A stretch of DNA of 64,000 bases from assembly GCA_013399115.1 (NCBI GenBank), contig VXAA01000173.1:911436-975435 (forward strand), in the 5' to 3' direction. The notes beneath the pieces are model-generated. The model searched no databases and was not told the origin of the DNA. It saw nothing but the letters and a program-made list of their open reading frames with translations. Source of the DNA: Anseranas semipalmata. Its lineage: Eukaryota; Chordata; Aves; Anseriformes; Anseranatidae. This document shows positions 12,901 through 24,600 of this stretch, one piece after another (the stretch's first letter is position 1; each line of letters opens with the position of its first letter). The translations under genes and the position numbers were made by a program.

Positions 12901-14815
12901 CTTCCCCGCCTTTCCAGCCTCAGCTGCTGCTTCTGGATGACTCTTCTAGCATTGAATTCCACTTCTACCAGTGCATCTGATGATAAGCAAATATATGGCA
13001 GCGTTCCTCTGGGGATAGAGTCCTTGAACAGCTGATGGCTCCTCTGAAAAGCGGCAGCGAACTGCCTAGGTCTGCAGTTTGCTTTTCAGCTTGGCAAGCG
13101 GGCTCCGAGCGCTGCTCCCGCAGCAGCAACAGCTTGGCTCTCCCGGCTGGGTGCTGGGCGCGACACCCGCAGCCTGGCCGTGGGACACGGCGTGCGTGCT
13201 GCCGGCGCGCTGAGCATTCAGCGCATCTTTCCTTTGTACGAAAGCAACAAAAAATCCAGCCCTAGGTAGCAGGAGTTGGGGACCTGAACAGAAACTACTA
13301 GAACGAAACATAATCCTTTTAAACGGTCTGAAAAGTTGACTTTTAACAGCAAATGTGGTTTAACAGTGCCGCCTGGTGGAAGCACTTGGGGACAATCAGC
13401 TTTGTGTCCTCTTCATCCCCCCTCTGCTCTGCTCTGTAGGTAAACCTCAGCCATGGGGGCATGCAGTTGGGAAACGCTCCTAGCATTGCTTGAACGCGCC
13501 AAGTCCTCCTGTGATGCGTGGTGAAACCCCCAGCTGGTGACCTCCTTGCCCGCTGGGATGGTGGGAGGATTGCTAAAGGAAAGGGCCTTGCTGGCTGGGA
13601 AAGCACAGCCCCGCTTTTCCAGCGCTTCAGGCCGAGCCGGGCGGGGAGGCGACCTGCCAGCCCCTGGAGGCGTTGGGGTCAGAGCTCTGCTGCTCCCTTA
13701 CCCGCCAACCCGGGGCCTTTTGGCATGGATTTGGTCACGGACCTGACCTTTTTGACGATCGGGGTAGTGTGCAGCAGGTCTGTTGTGCTGCCACAAACAC
13801 CGTAGCCGAAATGAGAATTTGTGTAGTGGACTTCAGAAGCCTGGAGGTCTTTGTTTGCGAACTCACCCTGGTTTTGTGTTCTGCCTTGGGCCTCAAGGAC
13901 GACTTCAGTGTTAGAGGCACTGAGAGAGGACCCTTCATCAGGCACGCATGGGGGGTGGAGAGGGCACGAGGAGGTCTCGTGAGGTGGGTGAAAGCCTGGC
14001 TGGTTCTCGTCCTAACCTGGGTGCGGCAGCAGCGTCTCTGATGGGGCCCAGCAGAGCAAAAACTTGATGCCCGCTGCTTTCAGCGCATCTGAGCAGTAGG
14101 AGAGGTATTGCTCGTACTGCAGTGCAGCGTGGCGTTGGTTTTCACGGCAGCCTTGCCAAGGTCCGTCCCCGTGTCCCAAGAAGAGGTTAAAAACCAGAGG
14201 TGGTGGCTTGCTCAGCTTGCTGGTGGGAGCCTTCTCGCGCGGACACGGGTGTTTAGCTGAAGGGGCTGAATGCGTGTTCCGGGTAGACCTGGATTGTGAA
14301 GTGAGGACTTGGGAGCGGACGAGGCAAACGGAAGGGGGTTCAGCAGACAGCTAATGCACGCCCTAATGCCAGGCAGCCTCTCTGTGCTCCCACAAGGTTC
14401 TGGGCCTGCTGCTACTGACGAACATACACCGTAATAACTCCCTGGGAGATGTGTCCCGTTAGGGTCCCACCGGCTCAGGTGCCCGTTGCCCACGGAGGGG
14501 ACATTAGGTTGGTTTTTCTCCCTGCAGCAGTTCTAAATTACATAACATTTACTGGCTGAAAATACTGCTAAAAGTCCTTCCAACAATGTTAAAAGCGGAG
14601 CTTCCTATAATCATCTTTTGCTATTAATTAACTAGGAACAATATTATTGTGGTGCCTAGAATCCCCCCCAGGCGGGCGTAAAGGCCAAGGTGGCCCGTGC
14701 CATCTGTTAGTCCCAGCTTGATCAGCCCCCTGCCTTCTGTGCAAGTGCCAGGCTATTTCTGCCTGCCCTGTCATGCTGGCTGAGAAGAACAGGAGACTAA
14801 AAAAGCCCGGGCTGG

Positions 14816-14821
14816 TTTATT
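14816..14821 (-). terminator. Third possible poly(A) signal AATAAA
   Basis: The minus strand reads AATAAA beyond the ATTAAA signal, followed by a T-rich stretch (CTTTTTTAG, then CTGTTCTTCTC). It could serve as a read-through end of ARHGAP32. The sequence between 14822 and 15095 is less UTR-like than that above it, so this is a weaker candidate. Confidence 0.3.
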
Positions 14822-15110
14822 TTTCGTTAGGAAGCAGTCATGGCCACAGGTGTAACTGGGCAGATAGCCGTCGTATGGGCCCATGGTGAAAAATTTCGCG
14901 ATAGCCTTGGTGTCACCATGTCCTTTGTCCCCCCGTCCCTCCAAAGCATGGCTCTGAACCAGCTTTTCCAATGTTTTTTTGTTAACTATACTGTTAATTA
15001 ATGAGGCAGAGGCACAAATACACAAACACAAAGAATAGTTTTTAACCTGGCTTGATTAATGCTGTCAAGTTGTACATCTGAGTGTGAGCTCAGTGGGACT
15101 GTTGCTTTTG

Positions 15111-15116
15111 TTTAAT
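15111..15116 (-). terminator. Candidate distal poly(A) signal ATTAAA
   Basis: The minus strand reads ATTAAA, the second most common vertebrate poly(A) hexamer. Upstream lie UGUA-type motifs (TTTGTACTG, CTGTAATG), and the downstream sequence contains GT- and TG-rich stretches. It would give a 3' UTR of about 4.3 kb. No transcript evidence is available. Confidence 0.55.
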
Positions 15117-17537
15117 ACCACAAGACACCTCAGTCTGGATTGTTGCATTACAGTACAAATAAAAAACAGAAACAAAACCACATCTGCATCATACAAGGTG
15201 AGAAGAATATGAGAATTCTAAATATTTACAGAGGAGGGCAGTGGGGAAACCACAAAAAATATTTACATAAAAATACATGAGCTTGTCGGCATATACATTT
15301 TACACCAGTTCACAAAAAAAAGACACTATATAAATTAAAGTGAAGGGAACTCCAAAGGTAACCCAAGACTTTCTGGGACATTTCTCTCATGCGGCTCAGG
15401 GAAAGAAAAACCAAGTCTTCTACAGCAGGAAAATGAACTGCAAAACAACCCTGTTCTCCCACCCCCCACCCTCCCGACAAACTGGACGAGGCGAGACTGC
15501 ACACAAAGGTGTTACGGCGTATGCTTGTTTAAACCAGACCATGCCTTCCAACAGCGGGGTTCTGTAGCACGAGGTTCTGGGAAAAAGAGTTGCACGCCTA
15601 AGCCGCCTTTAACAAAAGAAAGTCAAACAATTTCTCATCCAGATGCCCTAACACGGAACACATCACTTAAGGTCAATGCCCTGTCGACGTACCGATGAAT
15701 GGCATAGTACACGTGAGGTTCTGTCCCTTCCTGGGGTTACAGAGGAACAGTTTGTTTTCGGGTTGGTTTTGGTTTGTGTAGCAACTTACTACCACTGTGC
15801 AATCCTTACTGACCCCCTTCAAACGATGAGCATAAAATGAGGATCTCTGGAAAGACATAGGCACAAAGTTGTGGGTGTTTTGTCACATCTGCATATAGAT
15901 TTCACCTGATAAGTCTCTTAAAAATTAGAAATTAATGCTTTACATAAGACTTTATAGGGGCTAGGTCCTCGTTACTCACCTAACGTCTGCACTCCCCCTT
16001 CGCCAAGAAAGGTCTCCTGTGGCTCACGCGTTCTGCTCCAAGGTGGAGACAAAAGCCAGAGTTGGCATACATTATTGGACCCTAACTCTTGCATGCACTA
16101 GGGAGAAACTCGGCTGAAAACCTAGGAAGTGGCGATTTAAGATGTAGATAGCTTGTGGCAAGTATAAGGGAATTATTGAGGAGCATAGCTGCTTGTCATC
16201 TTGCTGGAGATAAGGCTAGGCAATAAATTCATCTGAGCAGAACTGGCCTTGCGGTTATGGTTATGTATTTGCCTTGCCATCCCCTTGCTCTCTCCCGTTT
16301 CTCTGCTAGGATGCTAAGAACTGAACTACCAACTTACCTCCGGATCATCCACCTTATTTAGGCATCTGGTGGAACCTCCCCTCCTTGCTCCGATGCACAA
16401 TGCCCTTTCCTTCCTCTCAGCTATGATTTTGGAAAGATGTAGCTGGATGTTTTGACTTATCGTTAATCAATTAATGAGGATGGAAGAACTCTAAGGACCA
16501 TCAGATTAACCACAGTGCAAGAGCAGAACTGCATAGTTCACTATATGGCTTTGTGTGGGGTGGATGTGGGGATGACTGCTGCATCGTTGCAGATGTTTGA
16601 CCTGTGGACAGTGGTGACACCAAAAGAAAGGTGTTCGTCTGCGTTACTTACTGTCTGGGAAAAGCTGGTACCTTAACCTTGCGTCACTTGTACTTGTGGC
16701 CCAACACTGGTGTGAAGTTAGTCTGGGTTCTCTGCGAGCCTGCAGCCCTGCAAGTACCCGCTGATGGGGCTGTGCACAGGGGCTGGGAGGACGCTGGGCT
16801 GAGTTTTCTGTTGTGTGCCTTTTGAAATGGTTTTTGCTCTCAAGGGAAGGCTGTTTGAGCACCCCTCTAGGCGTACAGACGCGCACTTCTAGGGGCTCTT
16901 TTTGAAAGGTGCTGAAAGCTTTTGTTCCCAATGGGGTGCGAGGGTGCTCAGCACCTGGCACTTCGTCCAGTGCCGTGAGCTGAAGAGCCCAGGCTCAGGC
17001 AGTACCAGCACAAGGCTGTGGGGAACACAAGGTGTCCAGGGATGGCACTTGGTATCTAAAGGGAGATGGTGGCTTTGAGCAGGAAAATCCAGAGAGGCAT
17101 TTACAATAGCGGGAGCCGAGTTCGGCCCCCTCGTAGCAGGATAGTCCTGATTGACATAAGGCCAAAACGGAGGTCAGGAGAGCTGCTGGGGGGCAGGAGC
17201 GGGGAGTTAAGGCTTTCATGGAGAGAGAGGTTTGACCTGCAGTTCTCGTTACCTGAATCCCAAATAGCCTGAACCAAACGCGTTGTCCCCGCTTCAGCTG
17301 GAGACCAGGCAGGTACCTGGCAGCTGTGGGGAGCCTGTAGGGCGTGAGACAGCAGTGGGGACGGGGCTCACTGCACGGCCCCTTCCTAGGCATCCTTCTT
17401 CCTTAAAAGAGAACGTGACAAAAAGCATTCCCCCACTAAGAAACAAACCCCTCTACCTGGTAATTACTCGCAAGGAGGTTATGGTGACCTGAATCACAGT
17501 GCGGTTTTTTTTCTTTTTCTTTTTTCTAACTGCCAGA

Positions 17538-17543
17538 TTTATT
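17538..17543 (-). terminator. Candidate proximal poly(A) signal AATAAA
   Basis: The minus strand reads AATAAA, preceded by TGTTACATGTTACAG and followed by an A-rich then G-rich stretch at about 17500-17525. Use would give a short 3' UTR of about 1.9 kb. The A-rich downstream sequence could also cause false internal priming in oligo-dT libraries, so transcript ends mapped here need care. Confidence 0.45.
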
Positions 17544-19429
17544 TCTGTAACATGTAACAACTCTTCTAAACAAAATGCTTAAAACACAGCAGTGCACAAT
17601 AAAATAGGACCATAAGGTACTGTTACTGAAACAGCCCCAGACAAGGCTACGAGATTAAAAGAAGCAAACAGCTAAAGACTGGTTAGCCACTAGAAGCAGA
17701 TTTCTTTATGATTTAAAAGCCCCAAAATAGCCATGAAACTTTTGTTCAAAAAAAAAAAAAATCTGGTAAAAGTTCCCTTTAACTTTCACAGCTGTGTGCT
17801 AACTGCAGGACCTCCAGATTTTTAATAAAACATCAGAGATTCGAAACAGGTAGGGAAGTTCTTCAACCACATGGAACAGGAATGGCCTTGGTATTTATCA
17901 GTGAGCATTTAAAAATTCCAAAATCTCAAGTATTGCGTGCAAGCCCTGTCCAACGAAATGGATGTGCTTTGTAAGGTGGGGTTGTAGTTAGTCCTGGGAA
18001 GTCTGGGAGGCTGCACGAGTGGGTGCCTGGCTTCTTTCACAATACGGAAAGCTTTTAAATACCTAGGACAACGTTACTAGTGTATTACAGAGTGCACTGG
18101 CCTTCTGTCCCTACTGCTAACTGAATACTGGTATGATCTACGCTTGCGATACGGGAGGCAATACTATTTCACAGCGCACAGACAGCACGTAACTACTCTG
18201 CGTGTGCCACAACTTCACAGGGATTCCCTTGCCAACACAGAACTGGAAGGTTACAGACAGCCGCGTCCTGCAGAGCCTTCAGTTTGAGGTCAATAGGAGC
18301 GCTCCCTGATCTAAGAGCTGCAGGGTCTGGCCCAGGGCAAATAGCTGGTCATGCAGGTAACTCAGCACTTACACAGTCAGTCCCAGCTAGTAACTTGTGC
18401 TCCAATTTACAAGCTGGACATAATGCTATAGAAATGTTGTTGTTGTTATTATTTTTTGTAGAGAGAGGATACTGTCTGGCCAGCCACAACGTGGTGTTAA
18501 ATCATCTGGACTGTAGATAGCCTAGCAGTATAAGAGGAATTGGCATGAAATGGGTGTGCTGCTCCCAAGTGTCTGCGGATTTTTTTTTTTGTACTGTTTT
18601 TTTCTTTTGGTATGAGAAATGTAGACCTGTGCCCTACCTGGCTTCTATAGCTGGCCTCCACTTACACTAGAGAAACTTCACTTTGACTTCTTGCAGTCAG
18701 AAGCCACTTGTTAAGCAAGCAATGTAAAAAGTGCGCCGTATCTTGAACTTGCTTCAGAGCCTGTTCCACAGGCTGAAGTCAAAACAGGCTCCCACCCACT
18801 TCAAAGCAGTTGAAGTGGATCCACTATGCCCAAGCAGTAATTTTCAAGGGAGAGGCAGGACCTTGGCATTTATCAAGAAGAAAATACTTCGGAAGCCTCC
18901 CCCACCCCCAGCAGCTGTTAGCCCCCTCGTGCTGCATAACCACAAAGGGGGTACAAGTGGTTCCTCCAGGGCATGTCATGGAGACCCTTTCTTGGAAGCG
19001 TCAGTGGGAAGGACAACACAGGGGGCTCACAAGGAGAACAGCAGCATGCACAGTCCATCATGCACAGGGCTATGGAGGCATGGTGAGGAAGCGGCGGTAA
19101 CTGCCAATGTCGAATCCGGGGAAAGAAAAACTTCTTTTCCTTCCCCCCTGCCCCCAGCAGCATCTCTTTCAGCTCTGCCTGTCCTCTCTGGCAACATCTG
19201 TGCACCAACAGCCTGCCCTATCGTTCCAGTTGCCTCAAACTACATGAAAAAGCTATATCTCTACTACATAAAAACAGTGAGTGGTGGGCCGGGAGGGGTG
19301 GGGCTCAAGGGGGGTTTGCTTTGCTCATCGGGGCAGGATTTTTTTTTTTTTTCCGTCACTGAAAAAATAAAACAGTCCACTGTCCAGCAGAGGCTGCTTA
19401 GACTCTATCCCTCCTTCCCCCCCACCAGC

Positions 19430-21682
19430 TCACTCAACGTGGACCTCTGTTTCAGGCCTCTGCAAACACAGCTCCGCTGGGAGGAAGGCCCCCTGGCCAA
19501 GGGCTGTGGCGTAAGTTCTACTGTGCACGTGGGTAAAAGTGGGGGGCACGAACCCCCCTCCTCCAACATAGCCCCCTCTTTGGTGCTGAGGCATGGTATG
19601 GTAATCCTCCAAATTATCATACTGGGACACCACAGTCATAGTGCTTTGGCGCTTCCCAAGGGTTTGGTACGGGTAGAGGAGGGCAGAGTCCCTCTCCATG
19701 GATTCGGGGTGCTGCATCCTGAGGCTGTGGCTCCGTTCAGGCTTGGGCGGGGGTGCCATGGGTGAGGCAGCGTGCTCGTCTTCCTTATAGCAGTCTCTGG
19801 AGTGTTTCTCCATGGACGGCGTCGGTCTGGCTCGAGACCTTTCCAAATCTGGCCTGTCCTCTGCTAACCTCACCTCCTTGTGGTTCAGTCTCAGGGTATC
19901 CTGGTTCGCTGGGATGTACTTCCCGCCTGAGTGCTGGTAACCGATGGGCTCAGAGGGCTCTGGGCCGCCTTTAGGCCTGTAGTCAGGATAAGGGGGCCCG
20001 TTTTTGGATTCGGAAGGCTGCCTATGGCTCGCCTCCTGCTGCAAGTGCGTCCTGTGCTCGTTTGTGTTGCAGCCTGGCTCGTGCAGCTTCCTGCTCCGGA
20101 TGCTGCTCTGCTTCTGGGGAAGGGACGGCTTCTCCGACTGCCCGTTCCCGTAGGCCCCGTGGTAGTGGGCTCTGTCCAGCTCTGGCTCAGGGTGCTGCAT
20201 GTAGTAACGTTCGTCCCCCTCGGGCGTCGCTGCTTTGGCCGGGTACCTCGCCTCCTTCCCTTCTGCCACGGTGAGGAGCCCAGTTTTCCCAGGATCTGAT
20301 TTGCTGCGCAAGTGAATGACATCCAGTCCTCCCAGTTCCTCCTGCAGCAGTGGGGCCACGTTGTCGTACTGGGACATCACCGGCCCTTTCACTTTTTGGC
20401 GCGTGCGGCTCTCCCGGCGAATAGACTGCATGCGGTACTTCTCCATGTCCTCGAGGTCCCATGACATGTACATGTGCTTGATGTCTGGGGCAGGAGGCAC
20501 GTCTCTGCTGATAAAGCTGTGCTCTTTGCCTGTCAGGTGGCTGATGAGGCCGCCCCGCGGGTAGGCTGACAAGCCGGGGTAGCGGTACAGGCCTTTGCTT
20601 TGCAGCCGGGAGGCGTACGAGGGGAAGTCTCGGCTGGGCAGGGGGTGGAAGGGCCTGGCCCGCACGGTGCTGTAGGGGTCCAGGTCATAGAAGCTCCCAT
20701 CAGCGGTGGTGTAATAAGAGGATCCGGAAGAGCTGGAATAGGGACTGTAGCGGTAATGCACCCGCCCGTTCTCAAAGTAAGGCTGCAGCTGAGTTACGTG
20801 GTAGTCGGAGTGGGGCTGATATGGCTTGTACTGATAGAGGGGCCGCGGGCAGTACACTGGCTCGTCATCCGGCGGCACCTCGGTTCGCGAAATGGGAACG
20901 GAGCGGATAGCAGAGGCAGCCGGGGTGGGGACGTGCAGCGACTGAACCCTTCGGATGGTGGGGTAGGGTGGAGCATCCTCGGCGTAGCCGGCGTTACGCA
21001 GGCCCGTCGGGCTCACGGAGGACACAAACTCTGTCCGGCTGCGAGGCTTGGAGTGGATGGCTGAGGTGCTTTTTGCTTGGGTTGCGTAGGTGTTGTAGCG
21101 AGTGCCTACAGAAGTGGGAGTCTCGGACCGAGGAGGATAGGCTTGGTGCTGCTCAGGTTTGCTGTGGTAGGAGATGTGAGGAGGAACGCTCTCGGGCCTG
21201 TACGGGTGGATGGAGGTCGGCTTGTGGTGCAGGTAGCTGTCTGGCGCGGAGGGCTCCGGGATGCTCTCTGGCTTGGGATGCGGCACGTACACGGACTGCA
21301 GGGAAGCGTGCTTGGGGGGGGGAGGTGGCGGCGGTGGCAGCAGTGCTTCCTCCACAGAGGAGGCCAGCATGGAGGAAGCCAGGAAGGCGTGATAGTTGGA
21401 GTTGTTGATAGCGTCCGTGTTATTCGAGTGCATGGCGGTGGCAATTTTGCTCTCCAGCGTTCTCACAGGTGGGACAGGGGGTGTAAAGCTGTAGGAGGAG
21501 TGAGTAGGGACGGACTCGGAACGCAGGTGCAGCGGGGGAGCCCTCGTAGTCTCCCGAGGCTTTTCCAAATGGCTCTGGTGGCCTGCGGGCACAGAAGCGG
21601 AGCAGCGGGTGGTAGAACTGCTTTCTGAGACAAAAACAGGAGCAGGCTCAGGTGGCTTTTCTGGTGTGGTTGCACCCCAAAC
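19430..21682 (-). CDS. ARHGAP32: ARHGAP32 terminal coding exon
   Basis: Encodes the last 750 residues (964-1713) and stop TGA at 19432-19430. The acceptor AG is at 21684-21683. The start of the exon, VWGATTPEKPPEP, matches the mammalian junction. Conserved blocks include SVPISRTEVPPDDEPVYCPR, PLYQYKPY, DYHVTQLQPYFENGRVHYRY, SWDLEDMEKYRMQSIRRESR, VIHLRSKSDPGKTGLL, KPSLPQKQSS and SQYDNLEDYH. The C-terminus is GQGAFLPAELCLQRPETEVH then VE. Many tyrosines sit in SQYDN contexts, fitting Fyn phosphorylation reported for this family. A run of eight prolines lies at residues 1079-1086. No folded domain is visible, and the whole segment is probably disordered. Confidence 0.96.
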   Translation of the reverse strand, partial: VWGATTPEKPPEPAPVFVSESSSTTRCSASVPAGHQSHLEKPRETTRAPPLHLRSESVPTHSSYSFTPPVPPVRTLESKIATAMHSNNTDAINNSNYHAFLASSMLASSVEEALLPPPPPPPPKHASLQSVYVPHPKPESIPEPSAPDSYLHHKPTSIHPYRPESVPPHISYHSKPEQHQAYPPRSETPTSVGTRYNTYATQAKSTSAIHSKPRSRTEFVSSVSPTGLRNAGYAEDAPPYPTIRRVQSLHVPTPAASAIRSVPISRTEVPPDDEPVYCPRPLYQYKPYQPHSDYHVTQLQPYFENGRVHYRYSPYSSSSGSSYYTTADGSFYDLDPYSTVRARPFHPLPSRDFPSYASRLQSKGLYRYPGLSAYPRGGLISHLTGKEHSFISRDVPPAPDIKHMYMSWDLEDMEKYRMQSIRRESRTRQKVKGPVMSQYDNVAPLLQEELGGLDVIHLRSKSDPGKTGLLTVAEGKEARYPAKAATPEGDERYYMQHPEPELDRAHYHGAYGNGQSEKPSLPQKQSSIRSRKLHEPGCNTNEHRTHLQQEASHRQPSESKNGPPYPDYRPKGGPEPSEPIGYQHSGGKYIPANQDTLRLNHKEVRLAEDRPDLERSRARPTPSMEKHSRDCYKEDEHAASPMAPPPKPERSHSLRMQHPESMERDSALLYPYQTLGKRQSTMTVVSQYDNLEDYHTMPQHQRGGYVGGGGFVPPTFTHVHSRTYATALGQGAFLPAELCLQRPETEVHVE

Positions 21683-24600
21683 CTACAGGGAAGAGACCAG
21701 CAGAAGGTAGAGGCAAGCGTCATTCCCCCAGTCTGTAGTTACACTATCACAGATGCTTGTATGGATTAGTTCAATGTCAGTTATTTTGCGCCCAATTTCT
21801 GCTTGCTGTGGAGAGCTAGCGCTGCTCGCTGTCAGCAGAGAAGATGGGTACGTTCCCTCTCCCAGCAAGGGCAGCGTGCTGCCTCTGGGGACTGTGGGTG
21901 ACTCCCAGGACCTGCCACAAATGGCAGCCGAGGACCTTGCGAGCGCTCTCGCTGCAAATGTCAAACCGGAGAAGGGAGAGGAGGTGGCTGTCTCTTTATA
22001 GCAGTGGGTTAAAACATTTATACAGTGGCCAAAGTGTTTTGTTAGGAGCTCTGCTTGTAAGTGTACTTGTCTTAATGAAAATACACCTGCATGTAGGACT
22101 TAGCAGCTCAAGTAGCGTAATACAGCTGAAATCCCCTCCATATTACAGTGGCTAAGACAGCCGGGCAGCAGGCTGCAGGTGTGCATGTTTCATGGGCAGC
22201 AGATAGTTTGGATTTCTGAATGCACGCTTCCATGTCTAACTCCCTCGCCAGGAATCTGACCCGCTTCGTTAAAGGCTGGTGGGAGAGGATATTGTCTGTT
22301 ACCTGCTTCTGGGCACTTCTGAACTACCACTCCCCGGATCAGTCACCCCAGCAAAAACTTTTTTCCCTTAAAACTTATGAGAGCAGATATATTGGGATGT
22401 TTCTTTGTGTTCACTTAGGAAATGTTGTGCTGCGTTCCTGTAAGGCGCGTACACGCGCAATTCCCGGTGACCTGTGAGGAACCCCCTGCCTCTTGCCCGT
22501 TAGATTTGGACCAACTCTCCCTGAGCTCATCCCCTACAATTACAGAGCAGCTGTGCGCACACCTCGCACTCGCAAATACGTGCAGGGCTGAGGGGCACAC
22601 CCACGTACCTGACTGGAACCACCGGCTGCTTTTGCAGAGGCCGCGGGCACTTGTCCCATTGCTGACTGGTGATCTTGCCTCTGCGCCAGAGCGGGCTGGC
22701 CGGGTGCGAGCGTGCGCTGCGCGGCTGTAACGGTGACATCTGCCGGAGTGGTGGCCGGACCAGCCGCGTGTTGACCTGCTGGCCCACGGTTAGGCTCAGT
22801 TGCTGTTGTCTGGATGGTTGTTAGATACGGTACTGCAGCCGGGGTGCTTTTCTCCCCAGCGGCTACAACAGGAGGAGGCTGAAGTTTGTCATCGGCTGTG
22901 CAGATGGGAGCAGGGTGCTTGTCCCCAGACAAGCATGCACGGAGGTGGGGCTTATCTACAGGCAAGTCACTTGTGGGTGGCTCCCAGTCAGGCAGCGCAC
23001 CTGGGCTATGGTGGTGTGTGTGCTCCCAGTCCCCAGCGTGGGATGGGAAGTGATCTTTGTCCCCCGTTTTGCCAGGATGGAAGCTGGACTGCTCTTGCTC
23101 TGCATCTCTGCCAGCAGGCATGTCCCCAGGCATGCCAGTGTGGAGAGGTGGGGGGTCCCGGGGTCCCGGTGCGCCTGATGGGTGGTTCTGCTCCCCAGCT
23201 GTGCTGCTACCTTGAAAATCCTGCTCTACTGGTGCGCCAGGCTGGAAGTGAAGTCGGTTCTCAGGCAGACTGGGATACAGGTGGAGCTTGTCTGGAGCAC
23301 CAGCAGAGATATGGAGCTTTTCTAGAGCTGTACCAGCTTCAGTCTCTCCATAATTTGTGCTTTCAGAATGAGCATCTCCTGGCCTTTTCTGAGACTGAGC
23401 AGATGCTTGCTGTGCGGACTCGGCTAACGCTAGGGCTAGCATGCGCGCTGCATTTTTCGGAGGAGGAGGAGGGATAAGAGACACAGAACTGACGGGAACA
23501 GGATCCTGGGGGGAGTCGAGGGCAACTGCTCCTAATGGGGGGAAAATTGAGAGAGAGAGTGATTTTATGTTACCCAATAAGGAGAGTGACCTAACCTTAA
23601 CGACTATTATAAAAAAATAGATGCTTTCCACACTTTCACAGTGGCAATTCCTTCTGATGCGAAATACTGTATCTTCTGTCTTACATGCAAACGCTGCTCA
23701 ATAGCACAGCAGTTCATCACAAAAAGGAAAAAACACAAGAGATTGTCTAAAGGCTCCTCTTGCATTTCTAGAGAGGTAGGAAGTAGGTAGCAGAGAATGA
23801 GATACCCTTACACAATTTTGATCATAAGGTTTTGGGCAAGAAGGTCCCTTCTTCAAGTGCTGGCAGATTTTTAATTTAAAAAAGAATTAGATGGTCTATT
23901 GGCTGAAATGATTTAGAAGTACATGCTATAGATTTTCATGTATGACATGATGGGGGAAAAAAAAGGTGGTATACAAAGTGTTATGGAAAAATATCCGAGA
24001 TTTGTGTGATGTAGGGAGAAGACAGAGGTTAAGACCTTACTGATTTGCACAGCCCTGCAAGAACACTTGTGATCAGAACTGACGGGCAATCCCCTCTCCT
24101 AAAAGGCACGCAGAGAAGGACTTTTTTGAGAGCAGGTCCCCTTTGGAACTTAAAGAAAGAATGGAGGAAAATGCACTGTACCTGGCTGTGTGTGTCCAGT
24201 GGGTACAGTCTTATTCTGACTGCTTGACATTGGTCTCTCCCCTTCTTCTGGCAACTCTGGTTTGCCAGCAGCCACTAGCTGGGCATGCTGTAGCTCTTGG
24301 TGGGCTCCTTCCCCTGCTCCTGTTTCATTGTTTTTCAGGGGCAAGGACATCTGGGTTGGGGACCTGTTTGTGATTTCAGTGATGCCAATCCCTTTGCTCC
24401 AGTTGGAAGCAGAGGAGTTTCTGGACGTGATGGGCACTGCAATTGGTTCTGACATGCGGCTGGGCAGTGCAAAGGAGACAGGTTCTGATGTAGTCAGTGG
24501 TGGAGATTTGATGGGCTTTCGCCCCATCTTGGGTGAGAAGGCATGGGGTTTGCAGGCCTTCTCTTCAGTTGGGCTCAGGTCCAGAGTAAAGAAGGGACTC

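Larger units (their letters stand above)
1..14800. other. Intergenic region downstream of ARHGAP32
   Basis: No convincing gene was found. Content: homopolymer tract with NN (348-407), possible exon at 1048-1158, worn SINE pieces (5970-6095, 6850-6975), a poly(T) at about 10258-10275, and a GC-richer zone at about 11200-14500 with many short chance frames. Stretches near 140-340 and 14530-14645 are AT-rich and low in CpG and could be conserved non-coding sequence. In mammals the next gene on this side is KCNJ5 or TP53AIP1. No part of KCNJ5 is recognised here. Confidence 0.6.
15095..19429 (-). other. ARHGAP32: ARHGAP32 3' untranslated region
   Basis: This non-coding stretch follows the stop codon. 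The far end has the look of a vertebrate 3' UTR terminus: AT-rich, with several TGTAAATA and TTTGTACTGTAATG-type elements on the minus strand near 15130-15300. These are followed by an ATTAAA signal at 15116-15111. The left limit of about 15095 is estimated from that signal and not observed. The region is otherwise free of plausible coding sequence. Long open frames on the plus strand here are antisense and judged spurious. Confidence 0.7.

Noticed and set aside
11200..14500. GC-rich zone as a CpG-island gene
   Set aside because: CpG density is moderate and patchy and no exon with consistent splice sites or a family match could be built.
18731..19765. 344-codon plus-strand open frame
   Set aside because: It is antisense to the ARHGAP32 3' UTR and last exon, begins at GTG, and shows no domain or helix-like pattern. 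Its length follows from lack of stops opposite the coding exon and its GC-rich flank.
21077..21628. 183-codon plus-strand open frame
   Set aside because: It is directly antisense to the conserved last exon of ARHGAP32, with Arg/Gly/Val-rich shadow composition.
22800..23477. 225-codon plus-strand open frame
   Set aside because: It is antisense to the ARHGAP32 repeat-bearing exon. The repeat period of the sense strand explains the absence of stops.
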